A DNA stretch of 64,000 nucleotides. It comes from Bradyrhizobium sp. ARR65 (GTDB lineage Bacteria; Pseudomonadota; Alphaproteobacteria; Rhizobiales; Xanthobacteraceae). Under the pieces are notes generated by a model. That model saw only the letters and a program-made list of their open reading frames with translations. It had not been told where the DNA came from and made no database searches. This document shows, piece by piece, positions 17,902 through 25,947 of the stretch (the stretch's first letter is position 1; the number at the start of each line of letters is the position of its first letter). The stretch covers positions 1-64,000 of the forward strand of contig NZ_AWZU01000022.1 of NCBI RefSeq assembly GCF_000472385.1. The letters are read 5' to 3'. A program made the translations under genes and the position numbers.

Positions 17902-19940
17902 CGCACCTCAACTGTCGCTTCGGCTTCAAAACCGAACACATCAACCACACGTACACAGATGCGACGAGCGCCGTCCTTCTTGGGCAAGCCCGCAAGCCGC
18001 GCCGTGGTCGTGACACGGTACGGGTCCCCGTCATTCTCTGTGTTCCCGCGATAGTCCTGCCAGACAGAGCGGAACACCTCACCATCATAGTCGGGATCGA
18101 CGCTCCAATACTCGATCAACGCGAGCGGATCGCTGTTTATGATCCTTTGCAGCTTATCGCGGTTCGCTTCGTCGAGATTAAGCGCCTCCGGCGAGAGCAG
18201 CACATAGTTCGCAATGGAGATCGAGAGAGATTCGCCGCTCTCCTGAAGCACGCGCTTTACCGCACCAAGCTTGAGGTACTGCAAGGATGAGAACCGCACT
18301 TCATCGGCTCTCAGCTTGTGACCTTTCTTTTTCAAACGGTCGAGCAGATCGGGCGGGATGACGAGAACCTGGAGCCTTTCTGCTTGGCCAAGTGCTTCGA
18401 TGTCGTGGCCGATAGTCGGCGAGAAGTTCCACCCAAGTACCACCACTTTGTCCCAGCCGCCCATAAGGTTGTCTCGAATTTCGATGGCACGACGAAGTGT
18501 TCCGAGACCGGTCATCTTGTTCGGGCTATCTGCCAGAACAAGGGTCTTACCCCCCTGCACCCGGCCCATGTTCTTGTTTGGATTTTCTTCAACGGGCAAC
18601 GGCAGCGCGCCGTAAAGGCCAAGCACGATCTCCGCAAGATCGCCGATGCGAAATTTGCTGCCCATGGTCGAACGCATTTGCTCGACTTGGTAATCGCCGA
18701 TGTGCTGATAGAGGAAAGGCTTAGCGTTTTGGTCAATCAACCGTTTGCGGCTGATCATGCAGGCCGGCTTTCCAAGGTCCGATACGATCCATCGCCGGCC
18801 GAGGCGCTCCGCAACTGCCGCAGTGGTGCCGGAGCCGACAAAAAAATCAGCCACCAATGCTCCTTCATCTGAAGACGCCTTTATTATACGCTCAAGTAAC
18901 GCTTCTGGCTTCTGAGTCGCATACTCGGTGGCCTCTAACGCTTGCGAGTTCACCGGAAACACGTCGGTCCAAATGTCTTGTAATGGAACTCCTGGCATTT
19001 CATCCAAATATCGCTTTCGCCGAGGTGTCCCCCCAGATGTGAAAACAATTCGTCCGGCTTGGTAAAGCTCCTCCATTTTATCCGGAAGCATAGTCCAGAC
19101 CCGACCAGGCGGGGGGTCGATTCCGCGAAACGTATACTGCAACCCCTTTCGCGGGCCTCGAGCTGTCAAATCTCCAAGTTGATATCTGCGGCCATTCTCA
19201 TCCTTCAACGAATAGTGGGAATCGATATAGCTTTGGTCATAGGGAGCATACTGGATGTTGAAGGGAGTCTCCGCGCCCCTGCCATAATAGAAAATTACCT
19301 CGTGAATTGGTCCGAAGCGTTTTGGGTCGCTGTGCGCTGTCTGCCGTTTCCAGACGATCTCATTTCTAAAGCAGTCGGCTCCAAATATCGTATCGAGGGC
19401 AACTTTCACATAATGGCAGACGTGATAGTCGAGGTGGACGTAGATTGATCCGGTTTCTGACATGAGCTCTCGCATAAGAAAAAGGCGAGGCATGAGCATT
19501 GCTAAGTAGCTTGCCGAGCCCTTTGCCCACGTATCCGAGTACGCAAATTGCTCAATTGCAGTGGGCCGTTGTTCTAAGCTGGTGCCCGTCAGCGTTATCT
19601 TAGTTCTGTAGTCCGCCTTGCTGTCGAAAGGTGGATCAATATAGATCAGGTCAATTTTGCCGCGCATCGAAGGCGTGCGATCATCGCCCGCGAGTAAAGC
19701 CGCCATGGCCAATAGATTGTCCCCATATATAAGCGTGTTGGGGTATGCGAGGGTGGCGTTGGCGGCAGATGCGACATTAGCCTTGAAGAGCTCCTGCCAG
19801 TTGCTGTCCTTAGACGGGATGACCAGCTCACGCGTTTGGAGACCGAGGCGATAGTTGCTCTCGGCTCGCTCCATCACGCGCTCAGCCTCTTTTTTGCCAT
19901 CCGCCACTATGGACGGAAGCTGATCCAAAAGACTCTTCAT
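17898..19940 (-). CDS. mod: Type III DNA methyltransferase Mod subunit (N6-adenine, beta class)
   Basis: A 680-aa methyltransferase. Motif IV IDLIYIDPPF ends at residue 105 and motif I ADFFVGSGTTAAVAERLG lies near 363-378. The order IV before I defines the beta class of N6-adenine or N4-cytosine enzymes. The stretch of about 260 residues between them would hold part of target recognition, along with the C-terminal 280 residues. The adjacent Res gene makes a type III restriction-modification pair the natural reading. It starts 83 bases after the end of the integrase gene, reading the same way. Recognition sequence cannot be read from the protein. Confidence 0.9.
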   Translation of the reverse strand: MKSLLDQLPSIVADGKKEAERVMERAESNYRLGLQTRELVIPSKDSNWQELFKANVASAANATLAYPNTLIYGDNLLAMAALLAGDDRTPSMRGKIDLIYIDPPFDSKADYRTKITLTGTSLEQRPTAIEQFAYSDTWAKGSASYLAMLMPRLFLMRELMSETGSIYVHLDYHVCHYVKVALDTIFGADCFRNEIVWKRQTAHSDPKRFGPIHEVIFYYGRGAETPFNIQYAPYDQSYIDSHYSLKDENGRRYQLGDLTARGPRKGLQYTFRGIDPPPGRVWTMLPDKMEELYQAGRIVFTSGGTPRRKRYLDEMPGVPLQDIWTDVFPVNSQALEATEYATQKPEALLERIIKASSDEGALVADFFVGSGTTAAVAERLGRRWIVSDLGKPACMISRKRLIDQNAKPFLYQHIGDYQVEQMRSTMGSKFRIGDLAEIVLGLYGALPLPVEENPNKNMGRVQGGKTLVLADSPNKMTGLGTLRRAIEIRDNLMGGWDKVVVLGWNFSPTIGHDIEALGQAERLQVLVIPPDLLDRLKKKGHKLRADEVRFSSLQYLKLGAVKRVLQESGESLSISIANYVLLSPEALNLDEANRDKLQRIINSDPLALIEYWSVDPDYDGEVFRSVWQDYRGNTENDGDPYRVTTTARLAGLPKKDGARRICVRVVDVFGFEAEATVEVR

Positions 19941-20023
19941 TCAAAATGCCCCCACCGCAACCGACGAGCCGCTCAGAGTGGCCCTACTATTGCGAACTTC
20001 GTTTCTGACGATCTCGCACCAGC

Positions 20024-21583
20024 TTAAATCCGTCTATCGAGTTCGAAGGGAGGGATTTTGCAGAGTTCTCGGAAGAGAGCGTCCACTGGAAACTCGCCAT
20101 ACGAATCAGCAACGGATTTCGAGCCATGACCAGTAATAGCATTCAGGATGTCTTGGGCGAGACCATACTTCCGTCCTAACGTCTTGATCCGGTGGCGCCA
20201 GGAGTGGCTTGGTGAAAGCCGTGGATCCTTCAAGCCGAGCTGGCGAACAAATCGACCGATGACTTTGGTCCCGTTGCCTCCTCGCTTGCCAAACTTGTCC
20301 GGGGAAAGATCAGCAAATAAAGGCCCGGATTTGACTCGGGAGACGAAATTGAGCAGACCACTTTCAATGAGCGCCGGGTGCAGCGGAACAATTCGTTCCG
20401 AGCCGCTAGTTTTGAGTGATCCTGCTTCCGGAGCAAATTTGAAGCACGGGATGTCCTCGATCTTCAGAACATCTTCCGAACGCAACTGACAGATCTCGGA
20501 AATCCGAGCTCCGGTGTATGCCCCGATCCACGGTACCCATCTCTTGACCGGATCCTTCTCTGACAGAGCAGCTCGAAGAATAATTTTGGCTTCTTCGTCG
20601 GAGAAGCTCCGCTTCCTCTCGCTGTTCTTGCTCTTGACGTCGAGCGAAATGCCTTCGGCAGCATTCGAACTGAGCAGTTTGTTCTGAACACCCCATTGCA
20701 GGACCGCTCGCACCGGGGACAGCTTTGAACCTTGGATAGTTTTCGCTCGTAGTCCCGCGGCGATCATCGATCGCTTCCACTCAACAAGGTTGTCCGGAGT
20801 CAGTCGATGAGCGTCGCTGTGTCCGAGGTACTTCTCCAGTTCTCGGATAACCCGCGACCATTCGTATACTGTCTTGGCAACCGGCCGCCGCTCGGCGGAC
20901 CAGCCATCCAGCAAGTCTTGGAATGAGACTGCTCGCTGCGGCGGGAGCGAAATCGGGGGTGCTGAAACCAACCCTATAGGCGAGAAGAACGAATTCGAAA
21001 CGAACTCCCCTTTCGCTAGCCTCGCCAAAGTCAGGCTGGCGCGCTGAATGCCAGCCGCGATGGCGCGCGCCAAAGTCCGTCGGCTCTGATCATCGACGAC
21101 CAACCCGTGCAGCGCGAGGCAGTCGTCAGCTGCTTGCAAACACCATTGCTCCATCCGGAAGATCTTATCCTCTGGCCCGTCGAGGACAGAAAAGTTGCGC
21201 AAGCGCTCAACCTCAGCCAACAGCTCTTTGTCGGTCTTTGGGGGCCCAAACAGTCGATCTCGGAGGCTGGTGTCCCAAAAGGTCTGCTGGCTCGGATTGT
21301 CTCTGTACTGCTCCAGCCATCGATCGTGCGCGACGACCGCCAGTTGATGCGCCTCACGCTCCGAGAGCGATTTCGGCCCGGCGCGCAAGTTGGCCCAGCG
21401 GGCCTCGAGCTCGGCGAGCGCCTTCGCAAAGCGCTGCTTCGCCTCCACGGGATCACGCGTTTGGAGACTGAGTTTCTCCTCGCGCTTGCCCACGAGCTGA
21501 CGCAGGTCCTCCGGTACGACCTTTCGGAGCTGGTAGATTCCGGTTTTCGGATGCTTCCACGGACGTGACATTGCAAGCGGCAT
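20024..21583 (-). CDS. Tyrosine-type site-specific integrase (DUF6538 N-terminus)
   Basis: A 519-aa recombinase. ATG 21583 is preferred over TTG 21604 because GGGTGG stands just upstream. The N-terminus MSRPWKHPKTGIYQLRKVV is the DUF6538 arm-binding type. The catalytic set is present: Arg in YTGARISEICQL, Lys in LKTSGSERIVPLHP, HSWRHR (His-x-x-Arg), His in ITGHGSKSV and Tyr in SVADSYGEF. The gene reads away from the tRNA-Phe 3' end 85 bases away, the usual layout for islands that integrate into a tRNA. It should catalyse excision and insertion of the island. Confidence 0.92.
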   Translation of the reverse strand: MPLAMSRPWKHPKTGIYQLRKVVPEDLRQLVGKREEKLSLQTRDPVEAKQRFAKALAELEARWANLRAGPKSLSEREAHQLAVVAHDRWLEQYRDNPSQQTFWDTSLRDRLFGPPKTDKELLAEVERLRNFSVLDGPEDKIFRMEQWCLQAADDCLALHGLVVDDQSRRTLARAIAAGIQRASLTLARLAKGEFVSNSFFSPIGLVSAPPISLPPQRAVSFQDLLDGWSAERRPVAKTVYEWSRVIRELEKYLGHSDAHRLTPDNLVEWKRSMIAAGLRAKTIQGSKLSPVRAVLQWGVQNKLLSSNAAEGISLDVKSKNSERKRSFSDEEAKIILRAALSEKDPVKRWVPWIGAYTGARISEICQLRSEDVLKIEDIPCFKFAPEAGSLKTSGSERIVPLHPALIESGLLNFVSRVKSGPLFADLSPDKFGKRGGNGTKVIGRFVRQLGLKDPRLSPSHSWRHRIKTLGRKYGLAQDILNAITGHGSKSVADSYGEFPVDALFRELCKIPPFELDRRI

Positions 21584-21668
21584 TGTACCACCCTGTTGTG
21601 CCAATCGGGTAGCGCTAAGCCTTTGATCTTGCTGAATTGCTGGGGAAATCAGGCACTTAGTTGCGCCG

Positions 21669-21744
21669 TGGTGCCCAGGGGCGGAATCGAACCACCGACA
21701 CTGCGATTTTCAGTCGCATGCTCTACCAACTGAGCTACCTGGGC
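21669..21744 (-). tRNA. tRNA-Phe (anticodon GAA)
   Basis: Read on the minus strand, the 7-bp acceptor stem GCCCAGG pairs with CCTGGGC. The D-arm AGCTCAGTTGGTAGAGC, the anticodon loop CTGAAAA (GAA) on stem GCGA/TCGC, and the T-loop GGTTCGATTCC are present, and CCA is encoded. The gene is intact. The integrase and island start immediately beyond its 3' end, so the 3' half is the likely attB/attR core. Confidence 0.96.
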
Positions 21745-21840
21745 ATCTCGAACGGGCCCAAGGAGATAGGCGCGGGCCACCGAGCGGGCCGCTTATAGTG
21801 GCCTGAGGCGGGTCTGTAAACCTTGCTTCCACGCTTCCAG

Positions 21841-21890
21841 GCTTCGCCTTGCTCCGCGTGGCGCAGCGCCACGGAAAACGAAGGCGAAGC
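21841..21890. repeat. Palindromic intergenic element between yacG and tRNA-Phe
   Basis: A perfect 10-bp inverted repeat GCTTCGCCTT / AAGGCGAAGC encloses a second hairpin with GTGGCGC and GCGCCAC. There is no T-run. It lies downstream of yacG and upstream of the tRNA on the same strand. This is typical of short dispersed palindromes in Bradyrhizobium genomes. Confidence 0.6.
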
Positions 21891-21945
21891 GTGCCCGGCG
21901 AGCCCAAAGGGCGAAGATGGGGCCGCCAAATGCCCCGAATCACCC

Positions 21946-22125
21946 TTATTCCCCGCCCTCGTCCTCGCTGGGGGCGCCCGGGACGACATAGGCGCCGGAC
22001 AGCCAGCGGTTCAGGTCGACGTCCCGGCAGCGCTTGGAACAGAACGGGCGGGTCGCCTGTTGGGCGGGCTTGCCGCAGATCGGGCAGGGCCGCACCTTGG
22101 CGCGGCCGCCGGCGCCGCCTTCCAT
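21946..22125 (-). CDS. yacG: DNA gyrase inhibitor / zinc-binding protein YacG
   Basis: A 59-aa protein with the YacG zinc ribbon CPICGKPA followed by FCSKRCRDVDLNRWLSG, giving the C-x2-C and C-x3-C ligands. E. coli YacG binds GyrB and blocks DNA binding. ATG 22125 is used because it starts the family just before the zinc ribbon and sits one base after the maf stop, indicating coupled translation. A longer in-frame extension upstream overlaps maf and is not expected. The tail is acidic (SEDEGGE), as is common in alphaproteobacterial versions. Confidence 0.88.
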   Translation of the reverse strand: MEGGAGGRAKVRPCPICGKPAQQATRPFCSKRCRDVDLNRWLSGAYVVPGAPSEDEGGE

Positions 22126-22126
22126 G

Positions 22127-22756
22127 TCAGACGGCTGCGGTGTTGAGCCAGCCGAAGCGGATCGGGAAGCCTTCCCCGGCGAGCAGAGTAACGGATTCAT
22201 AGAGCGGCAATCCGACCACATTGGAGTAGGAACCGACCATCTTGACCACGAAGGAACCGGCGATCCCCTGCACGGCATAGCCGCCGGCTTTGCCGCGCCA
22301 TTCGCCGCTCCCGATATAGGCCTGGATGTCCTCCTCGCTCAACCGCTTGAAGCGGACACGGGTTTCAACCAGGCGCTGGCGGAACCCCTCCCGCGGCGTC
22401 ACCAGGCAGATCGCGGTGTAGACGCGGTGGTTGCGCCCCGAGAGCAGGCGCAGGCATTGCGCGGCCTCGTCCACCAGATTCGCCTTCGGCAGGATGCGGC
22501 GGCCGACCGCCACCACGGTGTCGGCCGCGAGGACGAACGAGCCGCGCAGCTCGTCATCGAGCTGTACCGATTTCAGCGCGGCCTCCGCCTTCGCGCGCGC
22601 CAGGCGATTGGCACAGGCGCGCGGCAGCTCGCCCCGCCGCGGCGTCTCGTCGACATCGGCGGGACGCAAGGCATCCGGCTCGATGCCAGCCTGATTGAGC
22701 AGCGCCAGGCGCCGCGGCGAACCGGAAGCAAGAACGAGTTTGGGACGGCCAAGCAT
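22127..22756 (-). CDS. maf: Maf-family nucleoside triphosphate pyrophosphatase
   Basis: A 209-aa protein beginning LVLASGSPRRLALLNQAG, the Maf substrate loop, with DVDETP, the LAADTVV catalytic Asp region and GKAGGYAVQGIAGSFV. The last element is the signature of YhdE-type dTTP/UTP pyrophosphatases, which remove non-canonical nucleotides and arrest septation when overproduced. The length is normal. It lies between the phosphatase-like gene and yacG; the 220 bases upstream hold a palindrome but no infA, which sits here in some relatives. Confidence 0.9.
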   Translation of the reverse strand: MLGRPKLVLASGSPRRLALLNQAGIEPDALRPADVDETPRRGELPRACANRLARAKAEAALKSVQLDDELRGSFVLAADTVVAVGRRILPKANLVDEAAQCLRLLSGRNHRVYTAICLVTPREGFRQRLVETRVRFKRLSEEDIQAYIGSGEWRGKAGGYAVQGIAGSFVVKMVGSYSNVVGLPLYESVTLLAGEGFPIRFGWLNTAAV

Positions 22757-22944
22757 TCTCGGATTGTGTTGTGCGGGGATTGAGCTCGAGGAGGATTGCG
22801 CGCGGAACGTATCGGAAGGGGGCAGGATTCACAACCCGGCAAGCCCGGGCGAGAATCAGGCCACTCGCTTTCCTAGGAAGCGTTTGCCCGCTGTCTGTGA
22901 CGGCGTTGTTACGAGCAGCCCGCGCGGACGCAATTCCGCCTCGC

Positions 22945-22966
22945 CCCGCTTGCGGGCGCAAGCGGG
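22945..22966. repeat. Perfect 10-bp inverted repeat downstream of the phosphatase gene
   Basis: CCCGCTTGCG and CGCAAGCGGG are separated by two bases. The hairpin lies eleven bases past the stop of the minus-strand phosphatase gene. It could end that transcript, but no T-run follows on the minus strand. A related sequence CCCCGCTTGCGGGGAGAGG recurs near 53825, so it is likely a dispersed element. Confidence 0.55.
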
Positions 22967-22976
22967 AGGGAAAATC

Positions 22977-23441
22977 CTACAAGTTCGCCGGCCCGCCCCT
23001 CGCAAAGCGCTTGCGAATGCGCGCGAGCAGCGAGTCCATCACCTCTCGATAGGCGGCAAGCTTCTGCTCGCGATTGCCCTCAGCGCCCGTGGGATCCTGC
23101 GTCGGCCAATATTCGACATCGGCGGCGAGCGTGCGCGTCAGCTCGAGCGCCCTGTGATGCGCCTCCGGCGAGAGCGTGATGATGAGGTCGAAATTGAGCC
23201 CTTCCCAATCCTCCAGTTCCTCGAACGTCATCGGCTTATGGCCGGAGATATCCTGATCCAGTTCGGCCATCACGGCGACCGCGAACGGATCGAGCTCGCC
23301 CTTCTTGACGCCGGCGGAGCGGACGTAAATCCCCTGGGGGAACATCTGCTGCAGGAGGCTGGCTGCAATCGGCGAACGCACGCTGTTCTGTCCGCACGCG
23401 AACAAGACGGACTGGGGATTGCGCGCGCGCGGCGGCGCCAT
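22977..23441 (-). CDS. Low-molecular-weight protein-tyrosine-phosphatase-like protein
   Basis: A 154-aa protein with the P-loop VLFACGQNSVRSPIA, i.e. C-x5-R-S, near residue 16, and the late acid loop YWPTQDPTG holding the general-acid Asp. This is the LMW-PTP/arsenate-reductase fold. The loop CGQNSVR differs from the usual CxGNxCR, so substrate (phosphotyrosine, arsenate or other) is open. It starts six bases after UPF0262 and belongs to the run hisD-UPF0262-phosphatase-(maf-yacG), an order I know from Bradyrhizobium and Rhodopseudomonas. Confidence 0.8.
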   Translation of the reverse strand: MAPPRARNPQSVLFACGQNSVRSPIAASLLQQMFPQGIYVRSAGVKKGELDPFAVAVMAELDQDISGHKPMTFEELEDWEGLNFDLIITLSPEAHHRALELTRTLAADVEYWPTQDPTGAEGNREQKLAAYREVMDSLLARIRKRFARGGPANL

Positions 23442-23447
23442 CGAAGG

Positions 23448-23945
23448 TTATCCCTTCCAATGCAGCACGGTGATCAGCGTGAACAGCCGCCGCGCGGTCT
23501 CGAAATCGATGCGCACCTTGCCTTTCAAGCGCTCCTGCAGCGTGCGCGAGCCCTCGTCATGGATGCCGCGACGGCCCATGTCGATGGCCTCGATCTTGTC
23601 CGGCGTCGCGGTGCGGATCGCCTGATAGTAGCTGTCGCAGATCATGAAATAATCTTTGACGATGCGGCGGAACGGCGTCAGCGACAACAGATGCGCCACG
23701 ACAGGCGTATCGTCCTCCTGGCGGATGTCGAACATCAGGCGGTTGCCGGTGATGCCGATATGCAGCTTGAACGGCCCCTTGCCCTCGGCGCCCTCGGGCG
23801 CGAACAGGTTCTGCTCGATCAGATCGTAGATCGCGATCGCGCGCTCATGCTCGATGTCGGGGCCCGAACGCCCGATCGATTCCTCATCGAGCGTCACCGC
23901 GACGACGCAATTTTTGGAATCGTCCTTGGGCGTCGACTTGGTCAT
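23448..23945 (-). CDS. UPF0262 family protein
   Basis: A 165-aa protein of a family restricted largely to alphaproteobacteria and of unknown function. Recognisable blocks are VAVTLDEESIGRSGPDIEHE, FKLHIGITGNRLMFDI and SLTPFRRIVKDYFMICDSYY, with IDMGRRGIHDEGS near the C-terminus. The start ATG 23945 was preferred over upstream in-frame codons that overlap hisD; it leaves seven bases to the hisD stop. No signal peptide or membrane segment is present. Confidence 0.85.
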   Translation of the reverse strand: MTKSTPKDDSKNCVVAVTLDEESIGRSGPDIEHERAIAIYDLIEQNLFAPEGAEGKGPFKLHIGITGNRLMFDIRQEDDTPVVAHLLSLTPFRRIVKDYFMICDSYYQAIRTATPDKIEAIDMGRRGIHDEGSRTLQERLKGKVRIDFETARRLFTLITVLHWKG

Positions 23946-23952
23946 GACGGGT

Positions 23953-25248
23953 TCATGGCAGATTGAGACGCAAGCCAACCGAGCGCGCATGCGCGTGAAG
24001 CCCCTCGGCCTCGCCCAGCGTCATCGCCGCCGGCCCCAACGCGCGCAACTGGTCGGGGCCGCATTTCAGAAGCGACGTCCGCTTCATGAAATCGAGCACG
24101 GAAAGCCCCGAGGAGAAGCGCGCCGAGCGCGCCGTGGGGAGCACATGGTTGGAGCCGCCGACATAATCGCCGATTGCTTCCGGCGTATGGAGCCCCAAGA
24201 AGATGGCGCCCGCGTTGCGGATACTTGCGGCAAACCCTTCCGGATCCGCGGTCATGATCTCCAGATGCTCGGCGGCAATCGCGTCCGCCAGCGGCACCGC
24301 GTCGGCGAGAGTCCTCACCAGGATAATGGCACCAAAGTCCTCCCAGGAGCGGCCCGCGATTTTTGCGCGCGGCAGGGTCTTGAGCTGCGACTCCACCGCG
24401 CGCGCGACGTCATCGGCAAGTTGCTGCGAGCAGGTGATCAGGATCGATTGCGCGCTTTCGTCATGCTCGGCCTGCGCAAGCAGGTCGGCGGCGATCCAGT
24501 CGGCATTGCCGAAATCGTCGGCGACGATCAGGACCTCGGAGGGACCGGCGATCATGTCGATGCCGACCTTGCCGAACACCAGCCGCTTCGCTGCGGCGAC
24601 ATAGGCGTTGCCGGGCCCGACGATCTTCGCCACAGGCGCAATCGTCGCGGTACCGTAGGCGAGCGCCGCGATCGCCTGCGCGCCGCCGACACGGTAGATT
24701 TCGGAAACGCCGCCAAGATGCGCGGCCGCCAGCACCAGCGGGTTGAGCCTGCCGTCGGGCGCCGGCACCACCATGACGAGGCGCGACACGCCCGCAACCT
24801 TGGCCGGCACCGCATTCATCAGCACCGAGGAGGGATAGGCGGCGGTGCCGCCGGGAACATAGAGCCCGGCCGATTCGATCGCGCTCCAGCGCCAGCCGAG
24901 CTCGACGCCGGCCGCATCGACAAAGCGCTCGTCCTTCGGCAATTGCCGCAAATGGAAGACCTCGATGCGGTCGCGGGCGAATTTGAGCGCGTCCAGCGTG
25001 GCCGGCTCGCAGGCCTTCACGGCGGCTTCGATCTCGGCAGCGGTCACACGCAAGCGGCCGGCGTCGAGATCGAGCCGGTCGAAGTTCTTCGTCGCCTCGA
25101 TCAGCGCGGCGTCGCCGCGCGCGGCGACATCGGTAACGATGGCGCGCGCGGCCGCTTCGACATCGGCGGAGACCTCGCGCTTGGCGGCGAGGAATTCGCG
25201 AAATCGCTGGTCGAAATCGGCGCTGCTGCGATCCAGTCTGATGGGCAT
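23953..25248 (-). CDS. hisD: Histidinol dehydrogenase
   Basis: A 431-aa enzyme that oxidises L-histidinol to histidine in two NAD-dependent steps, the last of histidine synthesis. Conserved elements are YVPGGTAAYPSSVLM, VGGAQAIAALAYGT, KIVGPGNAYVAAAKR, DMIAGPSEVL, AQAEHDE (zinc ligands), AAEHLEI (catalytic Glu-His) and GGSNHVLPT. Length is normal. It leads the leftward run to UPF0262 and the phosphatase. Confidence 0.97.
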   Translation of the reverse strand: MPIRLDRSSADFDQRFREFLAAKREVSADVEAAARAIVTDVAARGDAALIEATKNFDRLDLDAGRLRVTAAEIEAAVKACEPATLDALKFARDRIEVFHLRQLPKDERFVDAAGVELGWRWSAIESAGLYVPGGTAAYPSSVLMNAVPAKVAGVSRLVMVVPAPDGRLNPLVLAAAHLGGVSEIYRVGGAQAIAALAYGTATIAPVAKIVGPGNAYVAAAKRLVFGKVGIDMIAGPSEVLIVADDFGNADWIAADLLAQAEHDESAQSILITCSQQLADDVARAVESQLKTLPRAKIAGRSWEDFGAIILVRTLADAVPLADAIAAEHLEIMTADPEGFAASIRNAGAIFLGLHTPEAIGDYVGGSNHVLPTARSARFSSGLSVLDFMKRTSLLKCGPDQLRALGPAAMTLGEAEGLHAHARSVGLRLNLP

Positions 25249-25405
25249 TTTGCGGCTTTCCGGGGCGGGATTCGGTCAAATAACCCCCCGCTCAATGGCG
25301 CGGCGGGTGCGCCGCGTCAACCCTCGGCAGGTCCCGTCATTCCGGGGCGCTCGCGCTGAGGGCCCTGGCTCTCGCCAGGGCGACGACTTGATTCCGGCGC
25401 CGCCC

Positions 25406-25843
25406 CTATGGCCCGCCCTCCCCGATCGCGCTCGTGCCGATTTCGTCGGCACCGAGATCGGTCAGCTCGCATTCCAGGCATTCGAGCTCGAGCCGCAGCG
25501 CCTTGCCGTCGGCAAACAAGAGCAGCGCGAGGCCCGAGGGCGGCTCAGCGGGGTGAAACTCGATCCCGATCAGGTCGAGCACAGCATCGGGTGCGGCAAG
25601 ATCGATATTGCGCGACTTGCAGGCCAGCACCCGGTCGAAACGCAACGCGGCGACCAGGCGGCGCGGCGCGGTTTCGCCCTCCAGCGTCTGGTCCCAATCC
25701 AGCCGGCTCATGCCGATCACCAGCCGTTTTTCGCCCTGGCGCCAGATGATGTCGGAAATCTGCACGCGCGCATCCTGCACATGCGCCGAGATGACAGCTA
25801 GATCGTCTTCATCCAGCGCGATCAGTTTGAGCTGGGGAGACAC
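25406..25843 (-). CDS. DUF2948 family protein
   Basis: A 145-aa protein beginning LKLIALDEDDLAVISAHVQD, then DIIWRQGEKRLVIGMSRLDW and LRLELECLECELTDLG. This is the DUF2948 pattern, a small alphaproteobacterial family of unknown function typically next to hisD or murA, as here. It is soluble and acidic. 157 bases with part of a dispersed repeat (a CATTCCGGGGCG arm near 25337) separate it from hisD. Confidence 0.85.
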   Translation of the reverse strand: MSPQLKLIALDEDDLAVISAHVQDARVQISDIIWRQGEKRLVIGMSRLDWDQTLEGETAPRRLVAALRFDRVLACKSRNIDLAAPDAVLDLIGIEFHPAEPPSGLALLLFADGKALRLELECLECELTDLGADEIGTSAIGEGGP

Positions 25844-25876
25844 GGTATCGCTCCCATGAGAACCCGTTTATGCTCC

Positions 25877-25944
25877 GAGCATGATCTTTTCGGAGGACCG
25901 CTGCATACTTTGCGCTAACGGCCCTTCGGGTCCCGATCATGCTC
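25877..25944. repeat. Inverted repeat element GAGCATGATC / GATCATGCTC
   Basis: Perfect 10-bp arms enclose about 48 bases in the gap between DUF2948 and murA. The GCATGATCTTTTCGG arm is a common alphaproteobacterial dispersed palindrome; a second copy of the arm (GCGCATGATCTTTTCGG) occurs near 49264. Confidence 0.6.
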
Positions 25945-25947
25945 TAC

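Noticed and set aside
10443..19940. BREX or DISARM system
   Set aside because: No PglZ, BrxL, BrxC or DrmA/B-like protein is present; mod-res and mcrB-mcrC explain the genes.
22757..22976. Possible infA between maf and the phosphatase gene
   Set aside because: Gene order in some relatives suggested it, but no frame encodes an IF-1-like S1 domain here.
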